This document shows, in pieces, positions 18,128-26,666 of a stretch of 64,000 nt of DNA. This DNA comes from CAVRIA01 sp963721115. Its GTDB lineage: Bacteria; Desulfobacterota; Binatia; HRBIN30; CADEER01. The stretch spans positions 496,001 through 560,000 of the forward strand of contig CAVRIA010000006.1 in assembly GCA_963721115.1 (NCBI GenBank), given 5' to 3'. The notes beneath the pieces are model-generated. The model was not told where the DNA came from. It ran no database searches and worked only from the letters and a program-made list of their open reading frames with translations. How positions within the stretch are numbered: position 1 is the stretch's first letter; every line of letters begins with the position of its first letter. A program made the position numbers and the translations under genes.

Positions 18128-19663
18128 TCAGCGGGCGGGGACGCCCGCGGCGACGAGGAACAGAACGCTCTTGCCGGCGGCGTGCGGAGAGAAGAATCTC
18201 GTCACCTCGTCGTCGAAGAAGGTCAGGCCGGTCGCTCCGAGCCGCAGGGCGTAGGCGCCGAGGTAGAGCTTGCCTCCCCGTATCGCGGCTTCCATTTGCG
18301 CGGCCCGGTAGCCGCGGTCGCCGAAGCGCTGCAGGATGAGAGTGAGATCCGCCAGGAAGTAGAAATTGACGCTGGCGTCGGCGGCGAGCTCCTGGCCGAG
18401 GTCGAGAGAGCCTGCCTGGCGCCGGAAGTTCCCTTCGCGCAGCAGCTCCAGCTCCCGCCGGTCACGATGGTAGACGTACGTCCCGCCGGGCAGACCGTCG
18501 ACGGCGTTCGCGATCAGATAGAGGTCGACGAGGGACTTCGGTGGACCTGGGGAATCCGACTCGAGGAAGTCGGCGGGAATGGTGCCGCTCGCGGACTGCA
18601 ACATGGTCGAGAGCTGCTCGAACGAGACCGGCGAGCGGGCGAATTGCCGCGACGATCCGCGGCGCAGGATGACCCGTTCGACGGGCTCCGGCGGGGGCTC
18701 GGCAAGAGTCCGCAGCGCGAAGATCCGTCCGCTCGGAGTCGGAAATTCTTCGCGGCTCGGCGCGCTCCGCCACGAGCGAACCTCCGCCGCGGACTCGAGC
18801 GATGAGGCGGCGTGGGCGGCTCGAATGGCCGGATAGTCGACCTGGCGCGACGAAAGTGGCGCCGTTTGCAGGCAGAGAGGCGTCACCGGCGGCGACGGCG
18901 GTAGGGGGGTCGGCTGATGCCCGAGGGCGACGAGGGCGAGGGCGACCTCTCGGTGCGTGTCCAGGCCGAGAAGCTCGTTGACCTCGCGATCGACGAACCC
19001 CATCACCACCTGTACCGGCGCTACGTCCGCCGCGACGGCGAGCAGGTTGGCCAGCAGTGTCCCGGCGTCCCAGAAGGCGTGGCGATACGCGCGGGCCTGA
19101 TACTTCCAGGAGTTGCGCCAGAAGGTCGACGTGCAGACCAGAACGGCGGGTGCCGCGCCGACCGCGGATTCGCCGGCCGTCGCCTTCGCGAGGACCGCCC
19201 GGTGATCGCCGGCGCGCAGGCGGCGCAGGGAAAAATCGTGCGGGCCGAAGTGATAGACGCCGGCTTCCAGGTTCGGGCTGTCCGCGCAGACCAGGTAGAC
19301 GTCGATGTGGTAGAGCGCGCCCGTGCACGCGGCGGCGCGGAAGTACATCTCCTGACCGCCTGGGTAGACGCGCTTGCGGGTGATCCCGGCACTGTACTGC
19401 AGAAGCCGGGCGATCGCATCGGTATCCGGGACCATCTCCGCGTTCGACGGGAGGCCCGGCGAGGCGATGGACTCCAATGCCGGTCGCGAGCCCGAGAGAG
19501 GCGGGCGCGGCAGCGAAATCGGCTCGAGTTCCTCGTACAGCTTGAAGGGAAGCGGCTGGATCTTCCAGTCGAGGAAGTGCAGGTCCGCCTGGACGCTGGC
19601 CGGCGAGTGCTTCGTGCGTTCGTGATACTCGCGCGCCGCCGCACCGCGCTCCTCCTCGCTCAC
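18128..19663 (-). CDS. SagB/ThcOx-type FMN dehydrogenase, tandem nitroreductase domains
   Basis: 511 residues, GTG start. The N-terminal REYHERTKHSP motif is the hallmark of SagB-family proteins. First nitroreductase-like half (about 75-255) has SAGITRKR, AGVYHF and the WKYQARAYRHAFWDAGTLLANLL helix; the second half (about 325-510) begins RRGSSRQF and ends with GLTFFDDEVTRFF. In thiazole/oxazole-modified peptide pathways SagB oxidises azolines to azoles using FMN. However, no YcaO cyclodehydratase, SagC-like E1 or precursor peptide is seen in the surrounding 20 kb. This could be an orphan oxidase working on a distant pathway or on a small molecule. The upstream neighbour, 18 bases away, is a metal transporter. 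Confidence 0.83.
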   Translation of the reverse strand: MSEEERGAAAREYHERTKHSPASVQADLHFLDWKIQPLPFKLYEELEPISLPRPPLSGSRPALESIASPGLPSNAEMVPDTDAIARLLQYSAGITRKRVYPGGQEMYFRAAACTGALYHIDVYLVCADSPNLEAGVYHFGPHDFSLRRLRAGDHRAVLAKATAGESAVGAAPAVLVCTSTFWRNSWKYQARAYRHAFWDAGTLLANLLAVAADVAPVQVVMGFVDREVNELLGLDTHREVALALVALGHQPTPLPPSPPVTPLCLQTAPLSSRQVDYPAIRAAHAASSLESAAEVRSWRSAPSREEFPTPSGRIFALRTLAEPPPEPVERVILRRGSSRQFARSPVSFEQLSTMLQSASGTIPADFLESDSPGPPKSLVDLYLIANAVDGLPGGTYVYHRDRRELELLREGNFRRQAGSLDLGQELAADASVNFYFLADLTLILQRFGDRGYRAAQMEAAIRGGKLYLGAYALRLGATGLTFFDDEVTRFFSPHAAGKSVLFLVAAGVPAR

Positions 19664-19681
19664 ACCGCACCCGCGCCGCTC

Positions 19682-20695
19682 TCACGACGCCTGCTGCATG
19701 TCGGGACGCACCGCCTCCTCGAGGGAGATCGCAGTGCGATCGACGAACGGGGCGTCCCGGATCGGACAGTCGTGCACGTCGCACACCGAGCAGTAGTGGC
19801 GCTGACAGGGGTCGACGTGAAACACGATCTCGCCCTCGAACGGCAGGGCGGCGATCACTCGTTGCTCGAAGGCATCCGCGGTGTCGTGCGCCTTCTCGAC
19901 CGTCCAGAACTCGGGAAGCACCAGATGGGCGTCGACGTGCGTGAAGCGCCCCGAACGGATGGCGCGCAGGTGATGGACCCGGATGATGCCGGAGATGAGA
20001 CTATCGTTGATGGCGCTCACGACCCGCTGCAGCAGCCCGAGGTCCTCCTCGTCCAGCAATCCGCCGGCGGCGTGACGAACGAGCTTGAAGCCCACCCAGG
20101 CGAGATTGAGGCCGAGAATCCCGGCGACGAGCGGGTCGAGCCACCGTGCGCCGGTGAGCACGACCAACCCCAGGCCCACTACCACGCCGGCACTGGTCCA
20201 GAAGTCCGTCAGGACGTGCTTTCCGTCGGCCACCAGAGTCAGGGAGTGATGACGGGTGCCGGTGCGGATCAGGTAGGCGCCGAGGGCCGCGTTGGCGAAT
20301 CCGGCCCCGAGGGTGAGGAGGATGCCGTAGTCGAGAGAACGAATCTCCACCCCGAAGAGCAGACCGTGTATCGCCTCGTTCATGATCAGGAAGGCGGCGA
20401 AGGCGATCAGGCCTCCTTCGAAGGCGGCGCTCAAGAACTCGACCTTCCCGTGACCGTAGGGATGGCTGCGGTCCGCCGGCCAGCCGGCGACGATGATGCC
20501 GCCGAGCGCGAAGATTGCTGCGACGACGTTGACGATGCTCTCCAACGCGTCGGACAGGATGGCCGTCGAACCGGTGAGTCGATAGGCGAGGTATTTGACG
20601 GCGAGCAGAATGATGCCCACCACGAGCGAAATCGTCGCGGCCCGCACGCGCGCGCCGTTCGGGTTCTTGCCGCTGCCTTCCGACAGGTCCGGCAT
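19682..20695 (-). CDS. Cation diffusion facilitator (CDF) metal transporter
   Basis: 337 residues from the ATG at 20695. About six membrane helices start with ISLVVGIILLAVKYLAY; TM2 has STAILSDALESIVN and TM5 has LVADGKHVLTDFWTS, carrying the paired metal-site H-x3-D. GWPADRSHPYGHGKVEFL is the conserved cytoplasmic loop. The C-terminal domain (about 215-300) is the usual ferredoxin-like dimerisation fold, followed by an extra Cys-rich tail CQRHYCSVCDVHDCPIRD, a probable metal sensor or second site. Exports Zn, Fe, Mn or similar divalent ions in exchange for protons. An in-frame GTG further upstream would lengthen it. Same-strand neighbour of the SagB-like gene (18-base gap), so likely co-transcribed. 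Confidence 0.88.
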   Translation of the reverse strand: MPDLSEGSGKNPNGARVRAATISLVVGIILLAVKYLAYRLTGSTAILSDALESIVNVVAAIFALGGIIVAGWPADRSHPYGHGKVEFLSAAFEGGLIAFAAFLIMNEAIHGLLFGVEIRSLDYGILLTLGAGFANAALGAYLIRTGTRHHSLTLVADGKHVLTDFWTSAGVVVGLGLVVLTGARWLDPLVAGILGLNLAWVGFKLVRHAAGGLLDEEDLGLLQRVVSAINDSLISGIIRVHHLRAIRSGRFTHVDAHLVLPEFWTVEKAHDTADAFEQRVIAALPFEGEIVFHVDPCQRHYCSVCDVHDCPIRDAPFVDRTAISLEEAVRPDMQQAS

Positions 20696-20814
20696 GGCCG
20701 AGAGCGAAGATTCGCGCCCGGGCGCACCGCCGTCGACGTTGAAGGGGAGAGGGGCAACCACGCAGGCATTTTGGCGCGTTTCGCGCCGAAACGAAAGGCA
20801 GGGGGAGGAGAGAG

Positions 20815-21126
20815 TCAGCGGGCGAACTTGCGCGCACAGCGTCGGCACAGGATGTCGTCGTCGAGCGCGAAGAGAACGTTGGCGAGCCTGGCGCACTTCG
20901 CGCACGCCTCCGGCAGCCCGGAGCTCGCCGTGTGAATCGACATCGCGCGACGGTTCAGCTCCAGGGTGGCCTTCCCGTGACGTCGCGCGCAGAATTCCGC
21001 TTCCTCGAACACCAGCTCCTGGTCGTAACGGTTGCGGGCCGGCATCAGCCGTGCACCACCCTCGAAGCTGATGCGCGCCACTCCGTGCATGCGGGAATTA
21101 GACGCCGTGTACTCCACAGGATTCAT
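20815..21126 (-). CDS. Small hypothetical protein with C-terminal zinc-ribbon cysteines
   Basis: 103 residues. Not assigned to a named family. The C-terminus has CAKCARLANVLFALDDDILCRRCARKF, two CxxC pairs 14 residues apart, which is a clear zinc-ribbon spacing. The N-terminal half is basic and mildly hydrophobic with no membrane segment. The ATG at 21126 has GAGG seven bases upstream (on the minus strand). It precedes the CDF transporter on the same strand by about 120 bases, so a metal-linked role is possible but unproven. Confidence 0.6.
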   Translation of the reverse strand: MNPVEYTASNSRMHGVARISFEGGARLMPARNRYDQELVFEEAEFCARRHGKATLELNRRAMSIHTASSGLPEACAKCARLANVLFALDDDILCRRCARKFAR

Positions 21127-21414
21127 CACTCTACCTCAATCGGACGAAAGGATCTTGTGTCAAAAGGGCGGACGAATCAAGCCGGGTCGGACGGCCACTG
21201 GGCCCCGCCGCCCGCCTCGTATGCGACGCTTTGCCAGATGCTTCGCCGTCGTGCCGGCGCCTCCGCTGCCGCTGCCGCTTCCGCGGTCCTCCTCCGTCGG
21301 TGTGGCGGTATCGCCGGCGTGTCGGTCGTGCCCTGCAGACACTTGTCGGGGAGGATGTCGGGGACTTTCTCTTTGCTGCCGGCCTTTCCGGAGATGGCGA
21401 TCCGCCGCCGCGAA

Positions 21415-21696
21415 TCAATCTTCCGCGCGCTGGGAAGGGAAGTCGCCGGTCGCGAATCTCGATTCGATCAGTCGTCGAAAACGCGGCTCGTAGATCAGGT
21501 CGAAGACCGGCCCCTTGTCGGGAAAGAGGTCGAGCGCGCGGCGGCGCAATTGGCCGATCGCCTGCTCCGCCTCGCCGCGCGACAGCGGCCGGGTGCGGAT
21601 GATGGCGGCGGTCAGATCGACGAGGAGCCGCAGTTGCCGCAGGCGCAGGTCCTCCTCTCGTATGGCCGCGGCGCTCGGAAAGCCGTCCCTACTCAT
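21415..21696 (-). CDS. Conserved-looking small hypothetical protein
   Basis: 93 residues, predicted mostly helical: an N-terminal EEDLRLRQLRLLVDLTAAIIRT helix, RGEAEQAIGQLRRRALDLFPDK, then GPVFDLIYEPRFRRLIESRF. The amphipathic pattern and even charge distribution look like a genuine folded protein, not a shadow reading. I do not recognise a named domain and no catalytic motif is visible. The ribosome site is weak (GGG just before the ATG at 21696). The stretch 21127-21414 downstream contains only low-complexity Arg/Ser readings, and I see no supported feature in it. Confidence 0.5.
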   Translation of the reverse strand: MSRDGFPSAAAIREEDLRLRQLRLLVDLTAAIIRTRPLSRGEAEQAIGQLRRRALDLFPDKGPVFDLIYEPRFRRLIESRFATGDFPSQRAED

Positions 21697-21798
21697 CCCG
21701 TTCGATCTCGCGTCTGAGCCGTTCGCGTCACCGTTTCGACGGAACGAAAGGTCTCACATGCTCTCGGCCGGTTCAACCGACGGTCCGACCGTAATCAA

Positions 21799-21827
21799 TT
21801 GACAGTGCCAGTCGATACGGTTACCTA
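21799..21827 (+). promoter_or_regulatory. Possible sigma-70-type promoter of the ExbB operon
   Basis: A perfect TTGACA -35 hexamer (21799-21804) is followed after 17 bases by TACCTA (21822-21827), a weak -10 keeping only the leading TA. It lies about 170 bases before the ExbB start within a 300-base non-coding gap (21697-21996) that is less G+C-rich than its surroundings. Nothing else was identified in that gap. Confidence 0.35.
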
Positions 21828-21996
21828 CAACCCAGTTTCATTTCGACCTTGGACCCGACGACAGCCTATTGCGGCGAACGCTGCGAACCAATCACCTGCA
21901 CCCGTGTCTCGACGGTACCCGCCCATCGTCGCGTGAATGGAGCTCCACTGTTGCGCCCACGGCGACGAGACGGCTGGCGAGAAGGAGGATAGTTCC

Positions 21997-22641
21997 GTGG
22001 AAGGGTTGAGTGTCCTAAGCATGATCCAGCGCGGGGCGCTGGCCACATACCCGCTGATCTTCTTCTCGATCGTGACGGTGAGCATCGTGTTCGAGCGCCT
22101 CTGGTCTCTGCGAAACGTGGTTTCCCAGAGCCTTCAGCTGGCGGGTGGCCTGTGCCCGAGGTTGGAAAAGGGGGAGTTTCACGAAGCCCTGCAGACCGCA
22201 CGCGAGCGCATCGCGACGCCGGCCGGACGGATCTTCTCGGACATTCTGGCGCGGCACTCGGCCGATTCGCTGGAGTACCTCTCCGACCTGACGGAGGAGA
22301 AGCGCTTCGAGGAGATCGAGGCGTTGAAGGGACCTCTCTGGATCCTCGGAACGGTCGGCGCCAGCGCTCCGTTCATCGGCCTGTTCGGCACGGTCGTCGG
22401 CATCATCAAGGCGTTTCACAGCATGGCTCTCATGGGATCGGGCGGCTTCTCGGTCGTCGCCGCCGGTATCTCGGAGGCGCTCGTGGCCACCGGTCTCGGC
22501 CTCGCCGTCGCCATCATCGCGGTCATTTTCTACAACTACTTCCAGACCCGTGTGGAGCGCATCGAGGCGGCCCTGACCATCGCCTCGAACCGTGTCCTCG
22601 ACGCGATCCACCTGGGACGTCGCAATCATGGCGCTCGGTAG
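21997..22641 (+). CDS. exbB: ExbB/TolQ/MotA proton-channel protein
   Basis: 214 residues from a GTG at 21997, chosen because AAGGAGG (21982-21988) lies exactly 8 bases upstream. Three membrane segments: TYPLIFFSIVTVSIVFERLW (N-terminal), APFIGLFGTVVGIIKAF and ISEALVATGLGLAVAIIAVIFYNYF. The last two carry the threonines lining the proton path in ExbB/TolQ. The cytoplasmic loop between TM1 and TM2 is about 80 residues, as in the family. With ExbD it forms a motor driven by the proton gradient. First gene of a four-gene operon (ExbB, ExbD, TonB-like/vWA, TPR); its end overlaps the ExbD start by 14 bases. Confidence 0.92.
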   Translation: MEGLSVLSMIQRGALATYPLIFFSIVTVSIVFERLWSLRNVVSQSLQLAGGLCPRLEKGEFHEALQTARERIATPAGRIFSDILARHSADSLEYLSDLTEEKRFEEIEALKGPLWILGTVGASAPFIGLFGTVVGIIKAFHSMALMGSGGFSVVAAGISEALVATGLGLAVAIIAVIFYNYFQTRVERIEAALTIASNRVLDAIHLGRRNHGAR

Positions 22642-23047
22642 CCTCAGGCAACGCGGGCGCTCGCCGATCATGGCGGAGATCAACATCACTCCGCTGACGG
22701 ACATCTTCCTCGTCCTCCTCATCATTTTCATGGTGAGCAGCGCGGCGATGGTGGAGTCGGGCGCCAAGATCAGCCTTCCCGAGGTCGACTCGACCTCGGC
22801 CCAACCGCGTGAGATCACGGTCGCCGTCACCCCGGACCAGCAGATCTACGTCAACAACACCCTGACGCCGATGGAGGACGTCGAGGGCGTGCTGCGCGGG
22901 TTGATCAGCGCCAATCCCGACACCCCGGTGGTCCTGGAGGGCGACCGCAAGGTGCTCTTCGGCGAGGCCGTACAGATTCTCTCGATCGCCCAGCAGGCCG
23001 GCGCGAGGCAGATCGCCATCGCTGCCGAGCGGCGCCGGGGCGGCTGA
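22628..23047 (+). CDS. exbD: ExbD/TolR biopolymer transport protein
   Basis: 139 residues. Short cytoplasmic tail, one membrane helix TPLTDIFLVLLIIFMVSS containing the essential proton-carrying aspartate, here D25 (the same number as in E. coli ExbD), then a periplasmic domain (VAVTPDQQIYVNNT, VLEGDRKVLFGEAVQILSIAQQAGARQIAIA) with the usual ExbD/TolR beta-alpha pattern. The ATG at 22628 overlaps the ExbB reading frame. Works with ExbB to power a TonB-like partner; that partner is probably the next gene, whose anchor carries the matching S-x3-H signature. Confidence 0.93.
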   Translation: MALGSLRQRGRSPIMAEINITPLTDIFLVLLIIFMVSSAAMVESGAKISLPEVDSTSAQPREITVAVTPDQQIYVNNTLTPMEDVEGVLRGLISANPDTPVVLEGDRKVLFGEAVQILSIAQQAGARQIAIAAERRRGG

Positions 23048-23071
23048 TCCCCGTCGACGAGCTGAGCTGAC

Positions 23072-24220
23072 ATGGCGCCGGACCCCGATCCGCGGCCGGA
23101 TGCGGATCCGTCGCGCTTCGATCCCTGGTCGGGCAAGCGCCTCGGTCGCCTGCGTTTCTTCGCCGCCTCGACCGTGATTCACGTCGCGCTGCTGTTCCTC
23201 TTCGCGACCCTGTCGGTGACGATGATCCAGACCGTCCAGAAGATCAACGTGAAGGTCGTGGAGCCCGAGGTCGGCGCGGAGTACGAGGGAGCGCCTTCGC
23301 TGGAGGACGTGGCGGGACTTCTCGACGTCGCGCCGGCGCCGCGACGCCAGGCGGCGCGCCCGAGCGGGCCGCGCGTGCGCGACGTGCGCGCGCCGACGAT
23401 GCCCAAGATCGGTGGCGTCGGGCCGCGGCTGGGGCGGGGCCCGCAGATCTCGGCCGCGGCGCCGAGCCTCTCCCTCGGTTCCGGCGGCGTCGGCGGTCTG
23501 GGAGGCAGCTTCGGGGACTACGTCGGCGGTCTCCGCAAGGTCGGCCTCGACATCGCCCTGGTCATCGACACGACCGAGAGCATGCAGTTCGTCATCGACG
23601 AGGTGAAGGAGCGCCTCAGTACGATCGTCGAGACCGTTCAGCGCATGGTCCCGACGAGCCGCATCGGCATCGTCGTCTATCGGGACCAGGGGGACGAGTA
23701 CGTCGTCAAATGGACGGACCTGAGCTTTCGCACCGACAAGCTGCGCAGCTTCCTGTCCAACATCTCCGCCGCCGGCGGCGGAGACTGGGAAGAGGCGGTG
23801 CTGGAGGGAGTCGACGCGGCGATCAACGAGCTCAGCTGGCGCAAGAAGTCGAAGAGAATCATCATCCTCGTCGGCGGCTCGCCGCCACACCCGGAAGATC
23901 TCGAGCCCCTCGAGCGGATGGTGCGGCAGTTCCGGGCCTCCGGCGGCTACCTGAGCGCGATCGACGTGACCGAACGGCTGCATCTGGAGTTCGCCCGCTC
24001 GCTGTGGCGCTCGCTGCACGGCAGCGAGCCCTTCAAGCCCTCCGAGAAGCCGGCGTTCTACAAACAGGTGACGGACACCTACGGGAAGCTCGCCAGCGAC
24101 GGCGGCGGCGAGCTCATCCAACTCGCCGAGCAGAAGAAGCTGATCCGTGACGTGCTGGTACTGACCTTCGGGTCGCGATGGAAGATCGAGATGGCCAAGC
24201 ACCTCAAGGAGCTGTCGTAG
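23072..24220 (+). CDS. TonB-like membrane anchor fused to a von Willebrand A domain
   Basis: 382 residues. A short cytoplasmic tail precedes one membrane helix (about 28-50, FFAASTVIHVALLFLFATL). Within it S33-T-V-I-H37 reproduces the S-x3-H motif through which TonB is driven by ExbB/ExbD. Then a Pro/Arg/Gly-rich linker (70-155) like the TonB periplasmic arm. Residues 157-340 are a vWA domain: DIALVIDTTESM with MIDAS residues D166, T168, S170 (DxTxS rather than DxSxS), VVYRDQGDEY, and GGGDWEEAV supplying the third MIDAS acid. There is no TonB C-terminal domain. Inferred: force from the ExbBD motor acts on a metal-dependent vWA adhesion or assembly domain in the periplasm. Confidence 0.85.
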   Translation: MAPDPDPRPDADPSRFDPWSGKRLGRLRFFAASTVIHVALLFLFATLSVTMIQTVQKINVKVVEPEVGAEYEGAPSLEDVAGLLDVAPAPRRQAARPSGPRVRDVRAPTMPKIGGVGPRLGRGPQISAAAPSLSLGSGGVGGLGGSFGDYVGGLRKVGLDIALVIDTTESMQFVIDEVKERLSTIVETVQRMVPTSRIGIVVYRDQGDEYVVKWTDLSFRTDKLRSFLSNISAAGGGDWEEAVLEGVDAAINELSWRKKSKRIIILVGGSPPHPEDLEPLERMVRQFRASGGYLSAIDVTERLHLEFARSLWRSLHGSEPFKPSEKPAFYKQVTDTYGKLASDGGGELIQLAEQKKLIRDVLVLTFGSRWKIEMAKHLKELS

Positions 24221-24268
24221 GATGGGTCGCCGGCACATGGCGGCCGGGCGCGGAGTGCGGGTGCGGAA

Positions 24269-26632
24269 GTGTTCGCGCTCCTCGCATCGTGGTGCCTGCT
24301 CGGGTGGTCGCTTCTCGCGCCCGCGCCTTCGGCCGCCGCCTCGCTGGTGGACATCCGCTCCGGAGGAGAGAGAGCGCAGGCGGAGTTGCAGCAGCTGTCG
24401 CGCTCCGGCCAGCCGGACTTTGCCGCCGAGAAACGGCTGATCGAACGGCTGGCACCGCTCGTACTGAGCTTCATCGACGACAGCGACCGGGCTCTGCAGA
24501 GCGGCTCGACCGGGGGCGAAGCGTCGCGTCGCTCCGCCTTCGAAGCCGTCCAGGAGCCCCTCGATCGCATCTACCGCTGGCGCAACGACAGTCTGGAAAA
24601 GAAGGCGCGTGCGGTGATGGACCAGGACGGCGACCTGGAAGCGCTCTACGATACGGAGGACTGGAAGCAGTCGCAGGAGGTGGCGGCGCAGGCGCTCTAT
24701 TACCTCAACTGGCTCGACTACTACGGCGCAAGGCTGTACGAGGGGGAGCGCCGCAAGAAGCTTCTGGAGGCCGCCGAGCGCGGCTTCTCGGAGTTCGCCG
24801 TCGGAGACCGCCAGTCGGATCTGATCACCGAGAGCCTGCTGGGCCGCGGCCTGTGCCATCTCGAGCTCGGAAACTACGACTGGGCGGTGCGAGACTTCCG
24901 CATGGTCGTCGACCAGCAGGGGGCGTCCGCCGAGCGCAAGAGCAAGGCCCGCCTGGCTCTGCTCGACACCTACGTCCGCGCCGGCAAGCAGGACGACGCG
25001 CTGAGCTACTCCGAACAGCTGCTGAAGGGCGGCGACATCGCCGCGGCAGACGTCCCGCTGGTGCGCTTCTATCGGCTGCAGACCTTGTTCGACGCCATCG
25101 ACCGAACGGCGAAGGGGAAAGAAGAAGCATACCGCCGCCAGGCCAGCGCGGTCATGGAGCAACTGCGGCACGCCGGGAAGGGTTGGGCGAAGAAGGTCGA
25201 TGCGCTCCTGCTGTCCCGGGTCGACGACCCGGCGAAATGGGCCGACAAGCCGCAGAGCCCAGAGGCGAAGTGGGAGCTGGCGAAGATGCTCCTGCAGAAG
25301 AACGACGATGCTGCTGCGGCGCCCCTGCTGGAAGAGATCGCCGCCGGCGACTCCGATCCGAACCGTCGGGCCGAGGCGGCCTACTGGCTCGGCGTCGCCC
25401 GCTTCAAGGCCGGCGACTACACGGCGGCCGCCGACCGCTTCGACGCGGCCCTTGCCGGCGCGCAGCCGAGCTTCGCCGCCACGGCGTCGTATCTGCGTTT
25501 CAAGGCCCTGGAAGCGTTGATGGCGCGCCAGCCGACGCCGGAGTTGGGCGACCGCTACCTGGCAGCCGTCCAGAGCTTCCTGCGGGATCACCCCGATCAT
25601 CCCTCGGCAGCGGAGGCGCGCTATCGCCTCGGCGAGTACCGGCAAACGCGCGGCGAGTACGAGGCGGCCATCGAGGCCTACGGCGAGGTGCACGGCGATC
25701 CCGGTTTCGAGCTGCGGGCCCGCTTCGGTGCCCTGCAGAGCGACTTCGAGCTGCTGAAACGGGCCGACCCGTCGCAACGCGGTGCGCGCCTCGACGCGGT
25801 GGGGGAGAGTCTGCGCCGCTTCTGGGAGCAGACGGCGGCCGGAGCCGGGAAGGAGTTGGGTGACGTCCCGCTGAAGGAGTTCGAGGCCAAGGCCTCGTTG
25901 CTGAAAGCCGTGTACCTGTCCCTGCGCGGAGCGGACGGGAACGCCGAGGTGGCGAAGCTGCTGGCCGACTTCGACCAGCGCTTTCCCGGACAGAAGGATC
26001 TCCTCCCTCAGGCGGTGCGGCTGCGCCTCGCGGCACTGCGACAGCTCGGGCGTTTCGAGGACGCCGAGGCGGAGATGAAGGCGCACGCGCAGGCGTTGCG
26101 CGAGGAGAACCGGACGGACGCGATCGAGCAGCTCGCCGCCGGCTTCGCCAAGGCGGGAGCGCAGCGCCGGAAGGACGGCGCCGCCGACGCGCTGGCCGCC
26201 GATCGGGTGGCTCTACAGCTCTACGGGCTGATCGATGGCGGCCCGGGTACGGCGAACGTCACGCGGGAGCTGACCGTCGCCCGCCTGAACGAGTCGACCG
26301 GGAACCTGGCGGTGGCGCGGTCGATCTACGAGCGAATCCTGGCGGACAACGGGTCCTCCCTCACCTCCCTGCGCGGCTTGGCGCGCATCGCCGAGCAGAG
26401 CCACGATCGCGACGCAGCGCTCCATTACTGGACGCGATACACCGAGGTCGCGCGCCCCGGGGACGGCGCCTGGTACCGCGGTCGCTACGAGCAGGCCCGT
26501 CTCGAGCTGGCGGCCGGTGACAAGAAGCGCTCGTGCGAGATGCTCGAGGATCTGCGGCCGGCCATGCCCGGGCTGTCCGACGCCGAGCTGCGCGCCCGCC
26601 TCGACACGCTGTATACGAAAGCGTGCGGTTGA
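24269..26632 (+). CDS. Large exported TPR-repeat protein
   Basis: 787 residues, GTG start. Residues 1-24 (MFALLASWCLLGWSLLAPAP, then SAAA) form a signal peptide with an AxA-type cleavage site. The rest is nearly all alpha-helical with recurrent TPR-like units: SLLGRGLCHLELGNYDWAVRDF, EAAYWLGVARFKAGDYTAAADRFDAAL, AEARYRLGEYRQTRGEYEAAIEAYGEV, and ESTGNLAVARSIYERIL near the end. No catalytic domain seen. As the last gene of the ExbB/ExbD/vWA operon (48 bases after the vWA stop) it is probably the periplasmic scaffold that the vWA protein contacts. Outer-membrane attachment is not evident (no lipobox). Confidence 0.85.
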   Translation: MFALLASWCLLGWSLLAPAPSAAASLVDIRSGGERAQAELQQLSRSGQPDFAAEKRLIERLAPLVLSFIDDSDRALQSGSTGGEASRRSAFEAVQEPLDRIYRWRNDSLEKKARAVMDQDGDLEALYDTEDWKQSQEVAAQALYYLNWLDYYGARLYEGERRKKLLEAAERGFSEFAVGDRQSDLITESLLGRGLCHLELGNYDWAVRDFRMVVDQQGASAERKSKARLALLDTYVRAGKQDDALSYSEQLLKGGDIAAADVPLVRFYRLQTLFDAIDRTAKGKEEAYRRQASAVMEQLRHAGKGWAKKVDALLLSRVDDPAKWADKPQSPEAKWELAKMLLQKNDDAAAAPLLEEIAAGDSDPNRRAEAAYWLGVARFKAGDYTAAADRFDAALAGAQPSFAATASYLRFKALEALMARQPTPELGDRYLAAVQSFLRDHPDHPSAAEARYRLGEYRQTRGEYEAAIEAYGEVHGDPGFELRARFGALQSDFELLKRADPSQRGARLDAVGESLRRFWEQTAAGAGKELGDVPLKEFEAKASLLKAVYLSLRGADGNAEVAKLLADFDQRFPGQKDLLPQAVRLRLAALRQLGRFEDAEAEMKAHAQALREENRTDAIEQLAAGFAKAGAQRRKDGAADALAADRVALQLYGLIDGGPGTANVTRELTVARLNESTGNLAVARSIYERILADNGSSLTSLRGLARIAEQSHDRDAALHYWTRYTEVARPGDGAWYRGRYEQARLELAAGDKKRSCEMLEDLRPAMPGLSDAELRARLDTLYTKACG

Positions 26633-26666
26633 GAGCGGCGTCCGTGTCGGAGAGGCGGCGCAACGC

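Noticed and set aside
21131..21418. 95-codon minus-strand frame between two small genes
   Set aside because: Composition is Arg/Ser/Pro low complexity, no ribosome site and no recognisable motif; treated as non-coding.
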